64,000 bases of DNA, taken from assembly GCF_035978755.1 (NCBI RefSeq), contig NZ_CP108414.1, forward strand, positions 2,418,001-2,482,000. Direction: 5' to 3'. The first letter of the stretch is position 1. Each line of letters begins with the position of its first letter. The notes below the pieces were generated by a model, which did no database searches, had not been told where the DNA came from, and saw nothing but the letters and a program-made list of their open reading frames with translations. The position numbers and the translations under genes were made by a program. Source of the stretch: Streptomyces sp. NBC_01298. Its GTDB lineage: Bacteria; Actinomycetota; Actinomycetes; Streptomycetales; Streptomycetaceae. Below, piece after piece: positions 8,772-17,122 of the stretch.

Positions 8772-9352
8772 GTGGTCACCCCCATGCAGTCGCGCAGCCG
8801 GATCAGTCCGTCGCGCATTCGGGTCTTGATGGTCGGAAGCGGGGACCGCAGTTCTTCTGCGACCTCGCGGTAGGTCAGTCCCCCGTAGTAGGCCAGGGTC
8901 ACCGCCCGGCGCTGGAGCTCGGTCAGACTGCGCAGACAGCGCCGTACCTGCTCGCTGTCCAGCCGGGTCTCGACCTCCTCGGCGACCTCGTCGAAGGGCC
9001 GCATCTGGTCGCGTACGCCCGTGGAGTGTTCACGGTTGGCGGCTGCCTGGGCGGACCGGACGCGGTCCACAGCCCGTCGGTGGGCGATGGTCGCCACCCA
9101 GGCCATGACGGTGCCCTGTTCGGGGCGGTAGCGGGCGGCCTGACGCCATACGTCGATCATCACCTCCTGTGCCACCTCCTCCGATTGGGCCCGGTCCCGG
9201 ACGACTTTGACGGCGATCCCGAAGACGGTGGCGGCGACCGCGTCGTAGAGATCGGAGAAGGCGTCCTTGTCGCCCTGGCTCACCCGCCCCATCACCTCTT
9301 GCAGCTGCCGGCCGACGGGATCGTGGCCGCGGGATCGCTGGGGCTGGGTCAT
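8768..9352 (-). CDS. sigK: ECF sigma factor, SigK type
   Basis: A 194-residue ECF sigma factor. Region 2 (DLYDAVAATVFGIAVKVVRD to WRQAARYRPEQG) opens the -10 element and region 4 (LTELQRRAVTLAYYGGLTYREVAEEL) recognises the -35. Pairing with RskA and the nearby fasciclin lipoprotein point to the SigK group. I start at ATG 9352 (MTQPQRSRG); an earlier in-frame start adds 20 residues with no sigma similarity. Likely targets are the genes of this island. The first helix of region 2 is complete. Confidence 0.9.
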   Translation of the reverse strand: MTQPQRSRGHDPVGRQLQEVMGRVSQGDKDAFSDLYDAVAATVFGIAVKVVRDRAQSEEVAQEVMIDVWRQAARYRPEQGTVMAWVATIAHRRAVDRVRSAQAAANREHSTGVRDQMRPFDEVAEEVETRLDSEQVRRCLRSLTELQRRAVTLAYYGGLTYREVAEELRSPLPTIKTRMRDGLIRLRDCMGVTT

Positions 9353-9733
9353 CGGCGTCCTGCCCCGTGCCGCCAAGTGCCGTGCTGCGGAACGGCCGTG
9401 CACGGGCCGCACCCGCCTTCATGCCTCGATGTCATCAACAGCTCTTTCGCCGCGAGAAGAGCCGGCCCCTCAGGGGCCGGCCATGTTCCTCCGCTGTCTT
9501 ACCGCTTCTTCGGAGCGGGCATATGTGCGGATTGCCCTGAGCAGCTACCCCGCACCTGGTTTGCCATCCCTTCGAGTGATCTTGGCGCCGACCGCCCCGC
9601 AGCTCGACGAGCGGTAGTGAGGCAGACAGACCGGTGCGGCAGCTTGGCCGACACCCCTATCCGGTGCGCCCGCCCAGGCGCGGAAAACCAGTTGAACGTA
9701 GAAGCGACCAATCCGCCGGACGGACCACAGCGA
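9353..9733. other. Divergent promoter region of sigK and the molybdopterin enzyme
   Basis: This 381-base gap lies between divergent genes. It holds a 10-bp palindrome (9461-9481) that may shape the sigK leader or end stray transcripts, and a CCATCC element at 9564-9569. I see no coding sequence; the frame of the downstream gene is open through it but encodes nothing recognisable. Confidence 0.4.
9461..9481. repeat. 10-bp GC inverted repeat
   Basis: gccggcccct and aggggccggc pair fully with one base between. It stands about 110 bases before sigK, so it would lie in its leader RNA or promoter. The role is unknown. Confidence 0.5.
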
Positions 9734-11317
9734 ATGGGCATTGTGAGCACCTTCCGCAAGTCCCTAGCCCGCAGCGCACTGGGCGCCGTGTCCGGTCTGC
9801 TGGCCGGGTACACGGCGCTGGCGGTGGCCGAGCTCGCAGCTTCCCTGATCCGGCCGCAGGCCGGGCCGGTGACCGTTGTGGGCGGCGCCGCCATCGACCG
9901 GACACCGGCTGCGGTCAAGGACTTCGCGATCCGCACGTTCGGTGAGAACGACAAGGTCGTTCTCCAGCTCGGCATCCTCGCCGTCCTCGGTCTCCTCGGT
10001 GTCATCCTCGGCATCGTCTCCCTGCGCTACCGGCGGGCAGGTGCGGCGGGTGTCCTGATCTTCGGTGTGATCGGCGCGGCCGCCGCACTGAGCAGGCCCG
10101 ACACCCAAGGGGTCGCGGACGCACTGCCCTCTGTGGCCGGTGCGCTCGCGGGCGCCGCCGTCCTCTACCTCCTGGCCGGGAAACTGAACTCCGGCAGCTC
10201 ACCCGCCGGTGCGGAGACCGCCGGAGGAGGCTGGTCGAGGCGGGGCTTCCTCACCGCGGCCTCCGTCACCGCAGTCGCCGCAACCGGCGCCGGAGCGGTG
10301 GGGCGCGCCCTCATCGGCAAGAGCGGCCAGGGCGCCACCGCCTCCAGGGCCGCGATCACCCTGCCCGCACCCGACTCCGCCGCCCCCGCGCTCCCGGCGG
10401 GATCGCAGCTCAAGGTGGAGGGGATCAGCGCCTTCACGACTCCGAACAAGGACTTCTACCGCGTGGACACCGCGCTCGTCGTCCCCAAAGTCGACGCGGA
10501 CACCTGGAGGCTTCGCATCCGCGGCAAGGGCGTCACCCGCCCGCGCACCTACACCTTCCAGGAGCTGCTGGACCGTCCGCTCATCGAGCGCGACATCACC
10601 TTGACGTGCGTCTCCAACGAGGTCGGCGGCCCCTACATCGGCCACGCCCGCTGGCTCGGAGTACGCCTGGACGACCTGCTCGAGGAGTGCGGCGTCAAGG
10701 CACCCTCCCAGGGCGGCAAAGCAGACCAGCTGGTCGCCCGGTCGGTCGACGGCATGACGCTCGGCTCCCCGGTCGAGGACGTGATGGACGGCCGCGACGC
10801 GATCCTGGCCGTCGGGATGAACGGCGAACCCCTGCCCTTCGACCACGGCTTCCCCGTCCGCATGCTCGTCCCCGGTCTCTACGGGTACGTGTCGGCCTGC
10901 AAGTGGATCCAGGAGATCGAGCTCACCACCTTCGATTCCTACGACCCGTACTGGGTCAAGCGCAAGTGGGCCCGCAAGGCGCCCATCAAGACCCAAGCCC
11001 GCATCGACACCCCCAAACCCTTTGGCCGGCCCACGGGCCAGGTGGTGACGGTGGCCGGCGTCGCCTGGGCCCAGCACCGCGGCATCGACCGCGTCGAAGT
11101 CCGGGTCGATGACGGACCCTGGCAGACCGCCGACCTCGCCCCCCAGGCGAACAAGGACACCTGGCGCCAGTGGTCCTTCCCCTGGAAGCCGACACCGGGC
11201 GGCCACAACCTCACCGTCCGTGCCACTGACGGCACCGGCCAGGTCCAGACCGAAGAACGCACAAGGACCATCCCCGACGGCGCCAGCGGCTGGCACAGCG
11301 TCTTCGTCACCACGTAA
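9734..11317 (+). CDS. Tat-exported molybdopterin (sulfite oxidase-like) oxidoreductase
   Basis: A 527-residue protein fused to an N-terminal membrane part with about four helices (13-40, 75-97, 101-120, 129-149). SRRGFLTAASVTA (168-180) looks like a twin-arginine motif, expected for an enzyme exported with its molybdenum cofactor. The catalytic domain has the conserved Cys292 in ITLTCVSNEVGG, which binds Mo in the sulfite oxidase family, and the C-terminal dimerisation domain follows (VRVDDGPWQTADLAP). The substrate may be sulfite or a methionine sulfoxide, and is not resolved. The start is uncertain because no strong ribosome site precedes ATG 9734. It is followed by the fasciclin gene, as in other actinomycetes. 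Confidence 0.85.
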   Translation: MGIVSTFRKSLARSALGAVSGLLAGYTALAVAELAASLIRPQAGPVTVVGGAAIDRTPAAVKDFAIRTFGENDKVVLQLGILAVLGLLGVILGIVSLRYRRAGAAGVLIFGVIGAAAALSRPDTQGVADALPSVAGALAGAAVLYLLAGKLNSGSSPAGAETAGGGWSRRGFLTAASVTAVAATGAGAVGRALIGKSGQGATASRAAITLPAPDSAAPALPAGSQLKVEGISAFTTPNKDFYRVDTALVVPKVDADTWRLRIRGKGVTRPRTYTFQELLDRPLIERDITLTCVSNEVGGPYIGHARWLGVRLDDLLEECGVKAPSQGGKADQLVARSVDGMTLGSPVEDVMDGRDAILAVGMNGEPLPFDHGFPVRMLVPGLYGYVSACKWIQEIELTTFDSYDPYWVKRKWARKAPIKTQARIDTPKPFGRPTGQVVTVAGVAWAQHRGIDRVEVRVDDGPWQTADLAPQANKDTWRQWSFPWKPTPGGHNLTVRATDGTGQVQTEERTRTIPDGASGWHSVFVTT

Positions 11318-11413
11318 AGCCCCGGCCGGTATCGACCAAGGCTTTTCGCCGCGGCCCCAGCCTCGCATCTCACCCTTTGCGTATTTCTGAGAACACAACA
11401 GGAGATTTTGATC

Positions 11414-12061
11414 ATGTCGAACACCCTGCGTTTCCGTCGTACCGCTCTCGCCGTCGCCACGGCGGCCGTCCTGCCCTTCGCCCTTGCCGCCTGCTCCGAC
11501 TCCGGGAGTGACTCGGCCTCCTCCGACAAGAGCAGCGAAGCTCCCGCCGCCTCCCAGCCGGCTACCCCGGATGCTTCGATGGTGATGGACAAGCCGTTCG
11601 GCCCGGCCTGTTCGGGCGTCCCCGCCGACGGCGCGGGCTCCTTTGACGGCATGGCCAAGGACCCGGTCGCCACCGCGGCCTCCAACAACCCGGCCCTGTC
11701 CACGCTGGTCACCGCCGTCAAGCAGGCCGGCCTGGTCGACACTCTCAACAATGCCAAGGACATCACCGTCTTCGCCCCGACCAACGACGCCTTCGCCAAG
11801 ATCCCGAAGGCCGACCTGGACAAGGTCCTCGCCGACAAGGCCATGCTCACCAAGATCCTGACCTACCACGTCGTCGGCGAGAAGCTCACCCCGAAGCAGC
11901 TGGAGAGTGGCTCCTTCGACACCCTGGAGAAGACCAAGCTCACCACCAGCGGCTCCGGCGAGGCCTACAAGGTCAACGACGCCTCGACCGTCGTCTGCGG
12001 CAACGTCAAGACCGCCAACGCCAACGTCTACATCGTCGACACCGTCCTCATGCCGAAGTAA
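11414..12061 (+). CDS. Fasciclin-domain lipoprotein
   Basis: A 215-residue lipoprotein related to mycobacterial MPT70/MPT83. The signal peptide ends in a lipobox FALAAC (Cys27), then a Ser/Ala linker and one fasciclin (FAS1) domain with FAPTNDAFAKIP and the H-box TYHVVGEKL near residue 155. The ATG at 11414 has acaggagat upstream. In mycobacteria these proteins are the main SigK targets, so the sigK/rskA pair nearby is the likely regulator. The outer-surface role is probably adhesion or wall sensing; this is known only by analogy. Confidence 0.9.
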   Translation: MSNTLRFRRTALAVATAAVLPFALAACSDSGSDSASSDKSSEAPAASQPATPDASMVMDKPFGPACSGVPADGAGSFDGMAKDPVATAASNNPALSTLVTAVKQAGLVDTLNNAKDITVFAPTNDAFAKIPKADLDKVLADKAMLTKILTYHVVGEKLTPKQLESGSFDTLEKTKLTTSGSGEAYKVNDASTVVCGNVKTANANVYIVDTVLMPK

Positions 12062-12084
12062 CCCACACGCGTGCTGAGCAACCA

Positions 12085-12128
12085 TGTGTGGGCCGGCTCC
12101 ACCTCCCCTGGGGAAGCCGGCCCACACA
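12085..12128 (+). terminator. Strong terminator after the fasciclin gene
   Basis: A perfect 14-bp stem (tgtgtgggccggct with its complement) around a 16-base loop, 24 bases after the fasciclin stop. Confidence 0.85.
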
Positions 12129-12903
12129 CCGCCCTGACATTCGACTGCGCAAGGCCCACACCAGGCACCGGTTCACGCTGCCGCGCGCCGATCTGGCTGG
12201 CGGTGTCGACCTACCGCTCAGGACTGCCAGGGCGACGCAGGCTCCTCGGCTGGCTACCCACAACCGCGACAACCGGTCGTGACATCACGACAGCGAGCAC
12301 GTTCTCCAGAACACGAACCTGCTTCCGAACGGACGGCGGGTAGCCAAGAGCATCGGCGGCAAGCTCACGGTCACAGCAGCGCCCAGGGGGAGGCGGTCGA
12401 GATGGCCACCAAGGCCAATCCGGCTGCTCGTCAGCAGAATTGGCCGAAGTGGTCCGCCACATCGCCCTGCCGGTCGCCATCGTCCTGCATCTCCACGCCG
12501 ACTCGGCCATGGACGCCGAAGCGACCCACCCCTTGGAGGTCCACCACCAAGAGCCAGGTGCAGGACCGCGCGAGTGGTGTTGTCTTAGGCGCGCGCGCCT
12601 CCGCCGACGCCTATCCCGCGAAATGACAACGCACCCTCACTCCCCCACGACCTAGATCCGGGCCAGTTGCGGGCCAACACCGTCCCATCGAAGGCGTATG
12701 GCTTCATCTTTCCTGCTCAGGATTAGTCCGGCGCGTGTACCACCAGCACTGGAAGGACCTGCTGGTGGCCTTCACCTCGCGAGACGACCCCTTGAAGCCG
12801 TGGGGACCTCCAGGAAGCCCTCTGGCCACCTGCGCCTCGCACGGTCCTGTCCGGCGCCTGCTTCCTGGTGACTGCCCATCAGGAGACGAGCCGGCGCTAT
12901 TGT
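12129..12903. other. Gene-free region
   Basis: I find no supportable gene in these 775 bases. Short open frames on the plus strand (for example 12279-12626) have no known motif and an unlikely amino acid makeup. One 9-bp inverted repeat (12740-12748 with 12760-12768) is present. This could be decayed coding DNA. Confidence 0.4.
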
Positions 12904-14304
12904 TCACCCGCGCCATGAGTGATCACGCTCTTCCCGGCTATGTGGACTCCAGCCCTTCAGGTACGGCTTCAGCTCCTCGGGTCCGGGATCGCGGGGCGCC
13001 GGCATGCCAGGCAGCTCCCGCAGCGGGTTGAGGGATCCTACGTAGGCGCGGGCCCACTCCAACCACTGTCGGGTGGAGAGCGTTTCCGGGGCTACCGAAC
13101 CATCTGGCGCGGCCAGTCGGCGCTCCAGGGCATCGCAGTACTGGCTCAGCGCTCTCGCCTGATGCCAGTCCTGTGCCTGCTCACACAGCACAGTGGCGAG
13201 CTGGGCCTGGATCGCCTGCTTCCGCGCCGAGTCCATCGCCGCCCGCCACCGGACCTTCCGGTCCTCCTCGGCCCGCTTCTCGTCGACCCGGCGTTGGGCG
13301 TCCTCCCGCGAGCGGACTTCCACCTCGCGCAGGACCGCGCCGAGGACGTCCTCCAGCTTCCACCGTTTCCGGTCGGCCCACTTGCCCTGGCGTCCCGATC
13401 GGCTGTACGGAAGCTCGACCATCAGACTCTGCGCCCGCTCCGGATCCTCGGACAACGGAAATTCCTGCTTGATGGTCACCGTGTACGTGAAGTCGCCGAC
13501 GACCAGGTTCAGCTCGCCCTCGCGCCGGGAGGGACGAGAGGGGATGTACGCGCCGTCGTACCCATAGGACCGGCTGCGGTAGTTCTCGGCCATCGGGTGC
13601 TCGCGCACCGCGTAGCCACGTTTCACCGCTTCCGCGCACAGGCCCTGGAACAGGCGCAGAGCCCTACTCCGGAGAGGCGCGGACACGGCGAGCCGACACT
13701 GGTCTTCCTTGAGAGCACCTACCACTGGGTGAAGGGAGCGCAATTGGGCGGGCACAGGGATGGGCAGAACGCTCTCAGGCCTCTGGCTCTTCGCGTTGTG
13801 ATGCGGCCCGTCTTCGAGGGAGATCTGAAGGTCTCGGTTCCACAGGCGGAGCTTCTCGACGCGCTTCCCCGGCGGCGTGAGGTCGTGCCGTTTCGCGTAG
13901 TCGACGACCCGCCGGTATTCGGCTTCCGTCTCCTCGTCGGGCTCTGGAATGACCACCCGCCGTTCAGCCACGAGCCGTTCGATGAGCTCGGCCGCCTTGG
14001 CCCGCCGGGCCCGGGCGGCCACTGCCCGTTCCGAGTACGGCGCGGGCATCCTTTTGGCACCTGACTGGGGCGCGCCGACATACCGTGGATCCTCCGGATG
14101 GTGACCGTGCTCCAGATAGAACTCCCCCGCCTCGGTGACTTCGGCCCGCACCGCCCCACTACGGCGAGCGATCGCCAGCAGCCCTCGGTCGCGCAGCGCA
14201 TATGCTGAGAGCCGTTCAGCCGATGCCAAGTCCAACTCCACGCCGGCATCCAGCCGCCTCAAGAGCTCTCGCTGGCGGTCGTTCAACGGGGACCAGCGGC
14301 GCAT
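12904..14304 (-). CDS. Hypothetical protein with N-terminal winged-helix-like region
   Basis: I do not recognise this 466-residue protein. The N-terminal 75 residues (LNDRQRELLRRLDAG, SAYALRDRGLLAIARR, VTEAGEFYLEHG) look like a winged helix-turn-helix. A helical, Arg/Glu-rich part follows (90-165). Then comes a central region with charged beta-rich sequence (GELNLVVGDFTYTVTIKQEFPLS) and a coiled-coil-like stretch near 325-375 (REVEVRSREDAQRRVDEKRAEED). It is soluble, with no signal peptide. It stands alone between two gene-poor regions. Similar proteins are widespread in Streptomyces without known function. Coding is well supported by length and codon bias. Confidence 0.7.
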   Translation of the reverse strand: MRRWSPLNDRQRELLRRLDAGVELDLASAERLSAYALRDRGLLAIARRSGAVRAEVTEAGEFYLEHGHHPEDPRYVGAPQSGAKRMPAPYSERAVAARARRAKAAELIERLVAERRVVIPEPDEETEAEYRRVVDYAKRHDLTPPGKRVEKLRLWNRDLQISLEDGPHHNAKSQRPESVLPIPVPAQLRSLHPVVGALKEDQCRLAVSAPLRSRALRLFQGLCAEAVKRGYAVREHPMAENYRSRSYGYDGAYIPSRPSRREGELNLVVGDFTYTVTIKQEFPLSEDPERAQSLMVELPYSRSGRQGKWADRKRWKLEDVLGAVLREVEVRSREDAQRRVDEKRAEEDRKVRWRAAMDSARKQAIQAQLATVLCEQAQDWHQARALSQYCDALERRLAAPDGSVAPETLSTRQWLEWARAYVGSLNPLRELPGMPAPRDPGPEELKPYLKGWSPHSREERDHSWRG

Positions 14305-14650
14305 GCGCCCACCTCACGCTCTCAGCCGGCAGATACCTCCGCTCTACCGGCCATCGGCGGGCATCGAGCCGAGAACCGGCGAAATGACCCCGCCTCGACC
14401 GGCATCGGCTATACGTTCTGCCCACGGAAGTAGGGACGGCGGCCAGGACGGCAAAAGTCGGGCTGAGGAGTCTGGCCCCTACCGCCGACACGAGTAGCGG
14501 CTAGCCAGAATTGCTACAGAACGTAACCGGCAGGGGCTCTCGCGCATCGCACCGGCAAGGCTGGCATTCGCCACCACGGCACACAGAAAGCCGCCTTCCC
14601 GACCGGGCACACAGCCCGACCCAGAAGACGGCTTCCACTGCTGACGTGGC

Positions 14651-14666
14651 GTCAGTAAATACTGAC
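14651..14666. repeat. Short perfect inverted repeat GTCAGTA-AA-TACTGAC
   Basis: Seven-base arms with an AA spacer. It sits directly before the AGCGTCA repeat cluster and could be a protein-binding site or the edge of a former mobile element. Confidence 0.5.
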
Positions 14667-14689
14667 ACCCCGTCAAGAAATGCCTTCCA

Positions 14690-14730
14690 TGAGCGTCAAA
14701 TGAGCGTCACGAGCGTCAAACCAGCGTCAA
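14690..14730. repeat. Cluster of AGCGTCA direct repeats
   Basis: AGCGTCA occurs four times in about 40 bases (gagcgtcaaa, tgagcgtcac, gagcgtcaaa, ccagcgtcaa), with start-to-start spacings of roughly one helical turn. The even spacing is like that of iterons or cooperative operator arrays. No gene starts directly next to it, so the function is open. Confidence 0.5.
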
Positions 14731-14744
14731 GATATCGCCCGTAA

Positions 14745-14935
14745 CGCCCACAACGCACATAATGCGCACCGACAAACCTGCAGGTCAGGAGCTTTTCGCG
14801 ACCGGTTCAAGGATCGCGACGCACTCCACGTGGTGGGTCGTCAGAAACAAGTGAATCGAAAACAGGTGGAAGATAATTGCAGGTCAGGGCGACGCATGGC
14901 TGACTTCGTGACGTAGGTGATGTGCGTTATGGGCG
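14745..14935. repeat. 16-base inverted repeat pair with internal direct repeat
   Basis: CGCCCACAACGCACAT (14745-14760) and ATGTGCGTTATGGGCG (14920-14935) are inverted copies with 15 of 16 bases matching, 159 bases apart. Between them TGCAGGTCAGG occurs twice in direct orientation (14779 and 14878). The layout is like a very small non-coding element with terminal inverted repeats, but no target duplication was recognised. Confidence 0.45.
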
Positions 14936-14981
14936 CTGCGTGCGCAAACGTGACGCTGGTTGCCACTTGGAACGGACCTGG

Positions 14982-15470
14982 TCAGCGGTGGCCGCGGCCT
15001 TCTCCTGGCGCGACCAGGGCGAAACGCGCGGCCACGGCGGAGAGCACGGCGAGGGCCGCGAAGAGGTAGGAGTATCCGCCGAGTGAGGTGGGGAGGGCTG
15101 CGCTGGCCCAGGGGACCAGGGCGGCTGCGATCTGGCCCGGTGCGCCCACGAGTCCGGAGAGCCGGCCGTATTGAATGGTGCCCCAGCGATCGGTGACAGC
15201 TGTGGCCTGAAGCGGAGTCAGGTTGCCCCATGCGACTCCGGCCAGGATCGCGAGGCCCACAAGTAGCGGCATCGGGCCCGGGATGAGGGCAAGTGATGCC
15301 GTGGTAGCGCCGCCGAGGGTGACGAGGGCTGCGGTGCGGGTCGTGACGGATATGCGGGAGGAGGAGGCTCGCATAGAGGGTGCGGTCGAGGGTCTGGCCC
15401 GCCCCGCCCAGCCCGAGAGCCCAGCCTGCGATCGACGGACTGGCGCCGCGCACCTCGGGGCGACCCGGCG
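14982..15470 (-). pseudogene. MFS transporter, frameshifted C-terminal remnant
   Basis: The last 135 codons give the end of a major facilitator: LVGLAILAGVAWGNLTPLQA, GRLSGLVGAPGQIAAALVPW, SYLFAALAVLSAVAARF, about four helices. Immediately upstream the similarity continues in another frame (SIAGWALGLGGAGQTLDRTLYA, about 15380-15470), so there is at least one frameshift. The rest, about two thirds of a normal 400-residue transporter, is missing. It cannot make a working exporter. Confidence 0.65.
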
Positions 15471-15719
15471 TGGGCGCCACGGTGGCGGACTGCGCCGCCA
15501 TGCGGCCGGGCCTGCCCGGAACTCCGCCACCAGGCGGAATCTGCCGTCGCACGGATCCGTGACGCTGGGTGGGTCAGCGTCCCTGGCTGTGGTCAGTGTG
15601 ACTGCCAGGGCTGCCTCCTCGTGCCGCCACTGGCTATCGCTGCCCCAGATCAGTCGATCCGTCCGCCATAGCAGCCACACTCTGGCACCCACCGCGGCTA
15701 GGACGACGGCTCCTGCGCG

Positions 15720-16040
15720 ACGTACGGGGCGTATCGAACGTGGTGGCGCCACTATGACGACGGCCTCGCCATCAGGTTCGGCCCGGAGTCGGCGCTTCCG
15801 CCCTCCGCCCAAGCGGAGCAAGAGCCGGAGCAATTGCGGACCGCACCCGCTTACGGACCGGTAGATCTGCACTCGGAGCGACTGCCCACCGAGTTCCTCG
15901 ACATCGGTACCGTCATCTACTTCCTGCGTGAAGTCGTCTGGATGGTCCCCGGCTTCACCGTCGACCAGCGCCACGACCGCCTCCGCGAACTCCACGAGAA
16001 ATTCCAGGCCGAAGGCCCCTTCCTCGCCCACACTGCCCGC
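15720..16040 (+). pseudogene. SAM methyltransferase, C-terminal fragment
   Basis: About 105 codons resemble the end of class I methyltransferases: WWRHYDDGLAIRFGPESALP, then EFLDIGTVIYFLREVVWMV, PGFTVDQRHDRLRELHEKF and AEGPFLAHTA. The SAM-binding N-terminal half is absent, and the usual final residues are replaced at about 16040 by a fragment of another gene in a different frame. The gene is therefore broken at both ends. Confidence 0.55.
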
Positions 16041-16041
16041 A

Positions 16042-16380
16042 CTCCAGCACTTCGAGGACTTCCCCGCCGACGTCCTGCCCTCCTTCGTCGCCTACGTGAT
16101 CAAGGACGAGCGCGCCTCCTGGTGGCGCATCTTCGGCCTGGCCGAACTCGCCGTCCTCATTCCACTCGTCGCAGCCGTCGGCCTCCGCTGCGTTGCCTCC
16201 ACCATGGCCCCCGAGTCCGGTGGCGGCCATAGCCACGGCACCGGTACGGGTGGGAGCGAGACCCAACACGAGGAACCCGCCGTTACCAGCAGCCCGCAGC
16301 CCGCGCGGACCAAGCCGTCGGCACCGGCCCGCACCGTTGCCGCCACGCCCGCCGCGGAGCAGCCCACGACGATGGGCACG
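16042..16380 (+). pseudogene. Fragment of a copper-region membrane protein
   Basis: From about 16042 the text LQHFEDFPADVLPSFVAYVI, then WWRIFGLAELAVLIPLVAAV and GGGHSHGTGTGG can be read. It matches the C-terminal half of the intact membrane protein at 62301-62960 (IQHFEQFPERS, one helix, GGGHDHG tail). The N-terminal helices are missing, and the frame runs on without a clear stop into the tetR gene on the other strand. It is joined directly to the methyltransferase fragment. Confidence 0.6.
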
Positions 16381-16397
16381 GGCGCTGACCCGAAGTA

Positions 16398-17030
16398 CTA
16401 CGTCACCGGAGGCCGCTCGGCGCCGCGGAGCAGCACAGCCAGCAGCCGACCAATGGTGAGCTTCGCATCCTCTCCCCGTCCGGGATCGCGTGTCATCAGC
16501 AGGTGGTGGGTCGTGCCGACGAGCGCGAGCGCGATGGTGGCAGCATCGGCGCCCGCGGCCAGCCGACCGCCGCGCTGCTCCGCCTGCAGGTAGAAGGTGA
16601 AGGCCTGCTGGATCGCGGCGAACGCCGGTGCGCCGGCCTGGAGGCCTTCCCGGGTGTGCAGCGCAGCCGCGGGGCGTGTCATCGCCAGCCCCACCACCGC
16701 AGGAGGCAGAGCGTCCATCAGGACGAGGACGACTTCCTGAAGATTATCTCCAACCGTCGCCTGGCCCACCTTCGCCTTCAGCGCTTCGGCCTGCCGGGCG
16801 CTGCGCGCGAACCGATCCAGGACCAGCTCGGCAACGAACTCGTCCAGGCTGGCGAAGTGCGTGTGCAGGACACCCTTGCCGCAGTCAGCCTCCACGGTGA
16901 TCGCACGGCTGGTCAGGGCCCCTGCGCCGTCGCGGGCCACCACCCGCTCCGCAGCCGCGAACAGCCGCTCACGCAAGTCGGGAATCGCCACTCCACGAGG
17001 TGACACAACAACCCCTTTCCTCAGGCCCAT
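16398..17030 (-). CDS. TetR-family repressor
   Basis: A 210-residue regulator. The helix-turn-helix is at about 15-62 (RERLFAAAERVVARDGAGAL, AITVEADCGKGVLHTHFASL). The rest is a helical ligand/dimer domain with LQAEQRGGRLAAGADA. The start ATG 17030 (MGLRKGVVV) is followed in-frame by several alternative starts; codon 1 lies five bases from the operator. It is divergent from the methyltransferase gene, and two palindromes fill the gap, so it probably represses itself and that gene. The ligand is unknown. Confidence 0.88.
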   Translation of the reverse strand: MGLRKGVVVSPRGVAIPDLRERLFAAAERVVARDGAGALTSRAITVEADCGKGVLHTHFASLDEFVAELVLDRFARSARQAEALKAKVGQATVGDNLQEVVLVLMDALPPAVVGLAMTRPAAALHTREGLQAGAPAFAAIQQAFTFYLQAEQRGGRLAAGADAATIALALVGTTHHLLMTRDPGRGEDAKLTIGRLLAVLLRGAERPPVT

Positions 17031-17034
17031 TGCA

Positions 17035-17078
17035 AGTATGGGCACTCGCCCATACTGTTTGGGCACTTGCCCATACTA
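17035..17078. promoter_or_regulatory. Double TetR operator between tetR and methyltransferase
   Basis: AGTATGGGC-ACTC-GCCCATACT (17035-17056) is a perfect palindrome. It is followed by TTTGGGC-ACTT-GCCCATACTA (17058-17078), a second copy with one weaker arm. The 4-base spacer is the same in both. The position next to the tetR start and 45 bases before the methyltransferase suits repression of both. Confidence 0.8.
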
Positions 17079-17122
17079 GGGCCGGGGCGCCGTACCGCGC
17101 CCCGGTGGGAGGGAGTTCACCC

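Larger units (their letters stand above)
14305..14981. other. Repeat-rich non-coding region
   Basis: No gene is visible. The stretch 14640-14940 is less GC-rich than its surroundings and dense in short repeats: the arms GTCAGTA/TACTGAC, four spaced copies of AGCGTCA, an 11-base direct repeat and a 16-base inverted repeat. An imperfect hairpin with agccg.ctt arms lies near 14590-14635. Details are in the following entries. Confidence 0.5.

Noticed and set aside
9026..9733. N-terminal extension of the molybdopterin enzyme frame
   Set aside because: It overlaps sigK antisense and encodes no recognisable sequence; the membrane part starts at ATG 9734.
12279..12626. Open frame of 115 codons in the gene-free region
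   Set aside because: No ribosome site, no hydrophobic core, no known motif; the composition is Ser/Pro/Arg-rich as in chance frames.
14640..14940. CRISPR array or replication origin
   Set aside because: The repeats are too short and few for CRISPR and there is no cas gene; no rep or dnaA gene is next to it, so an origin is not supportable.
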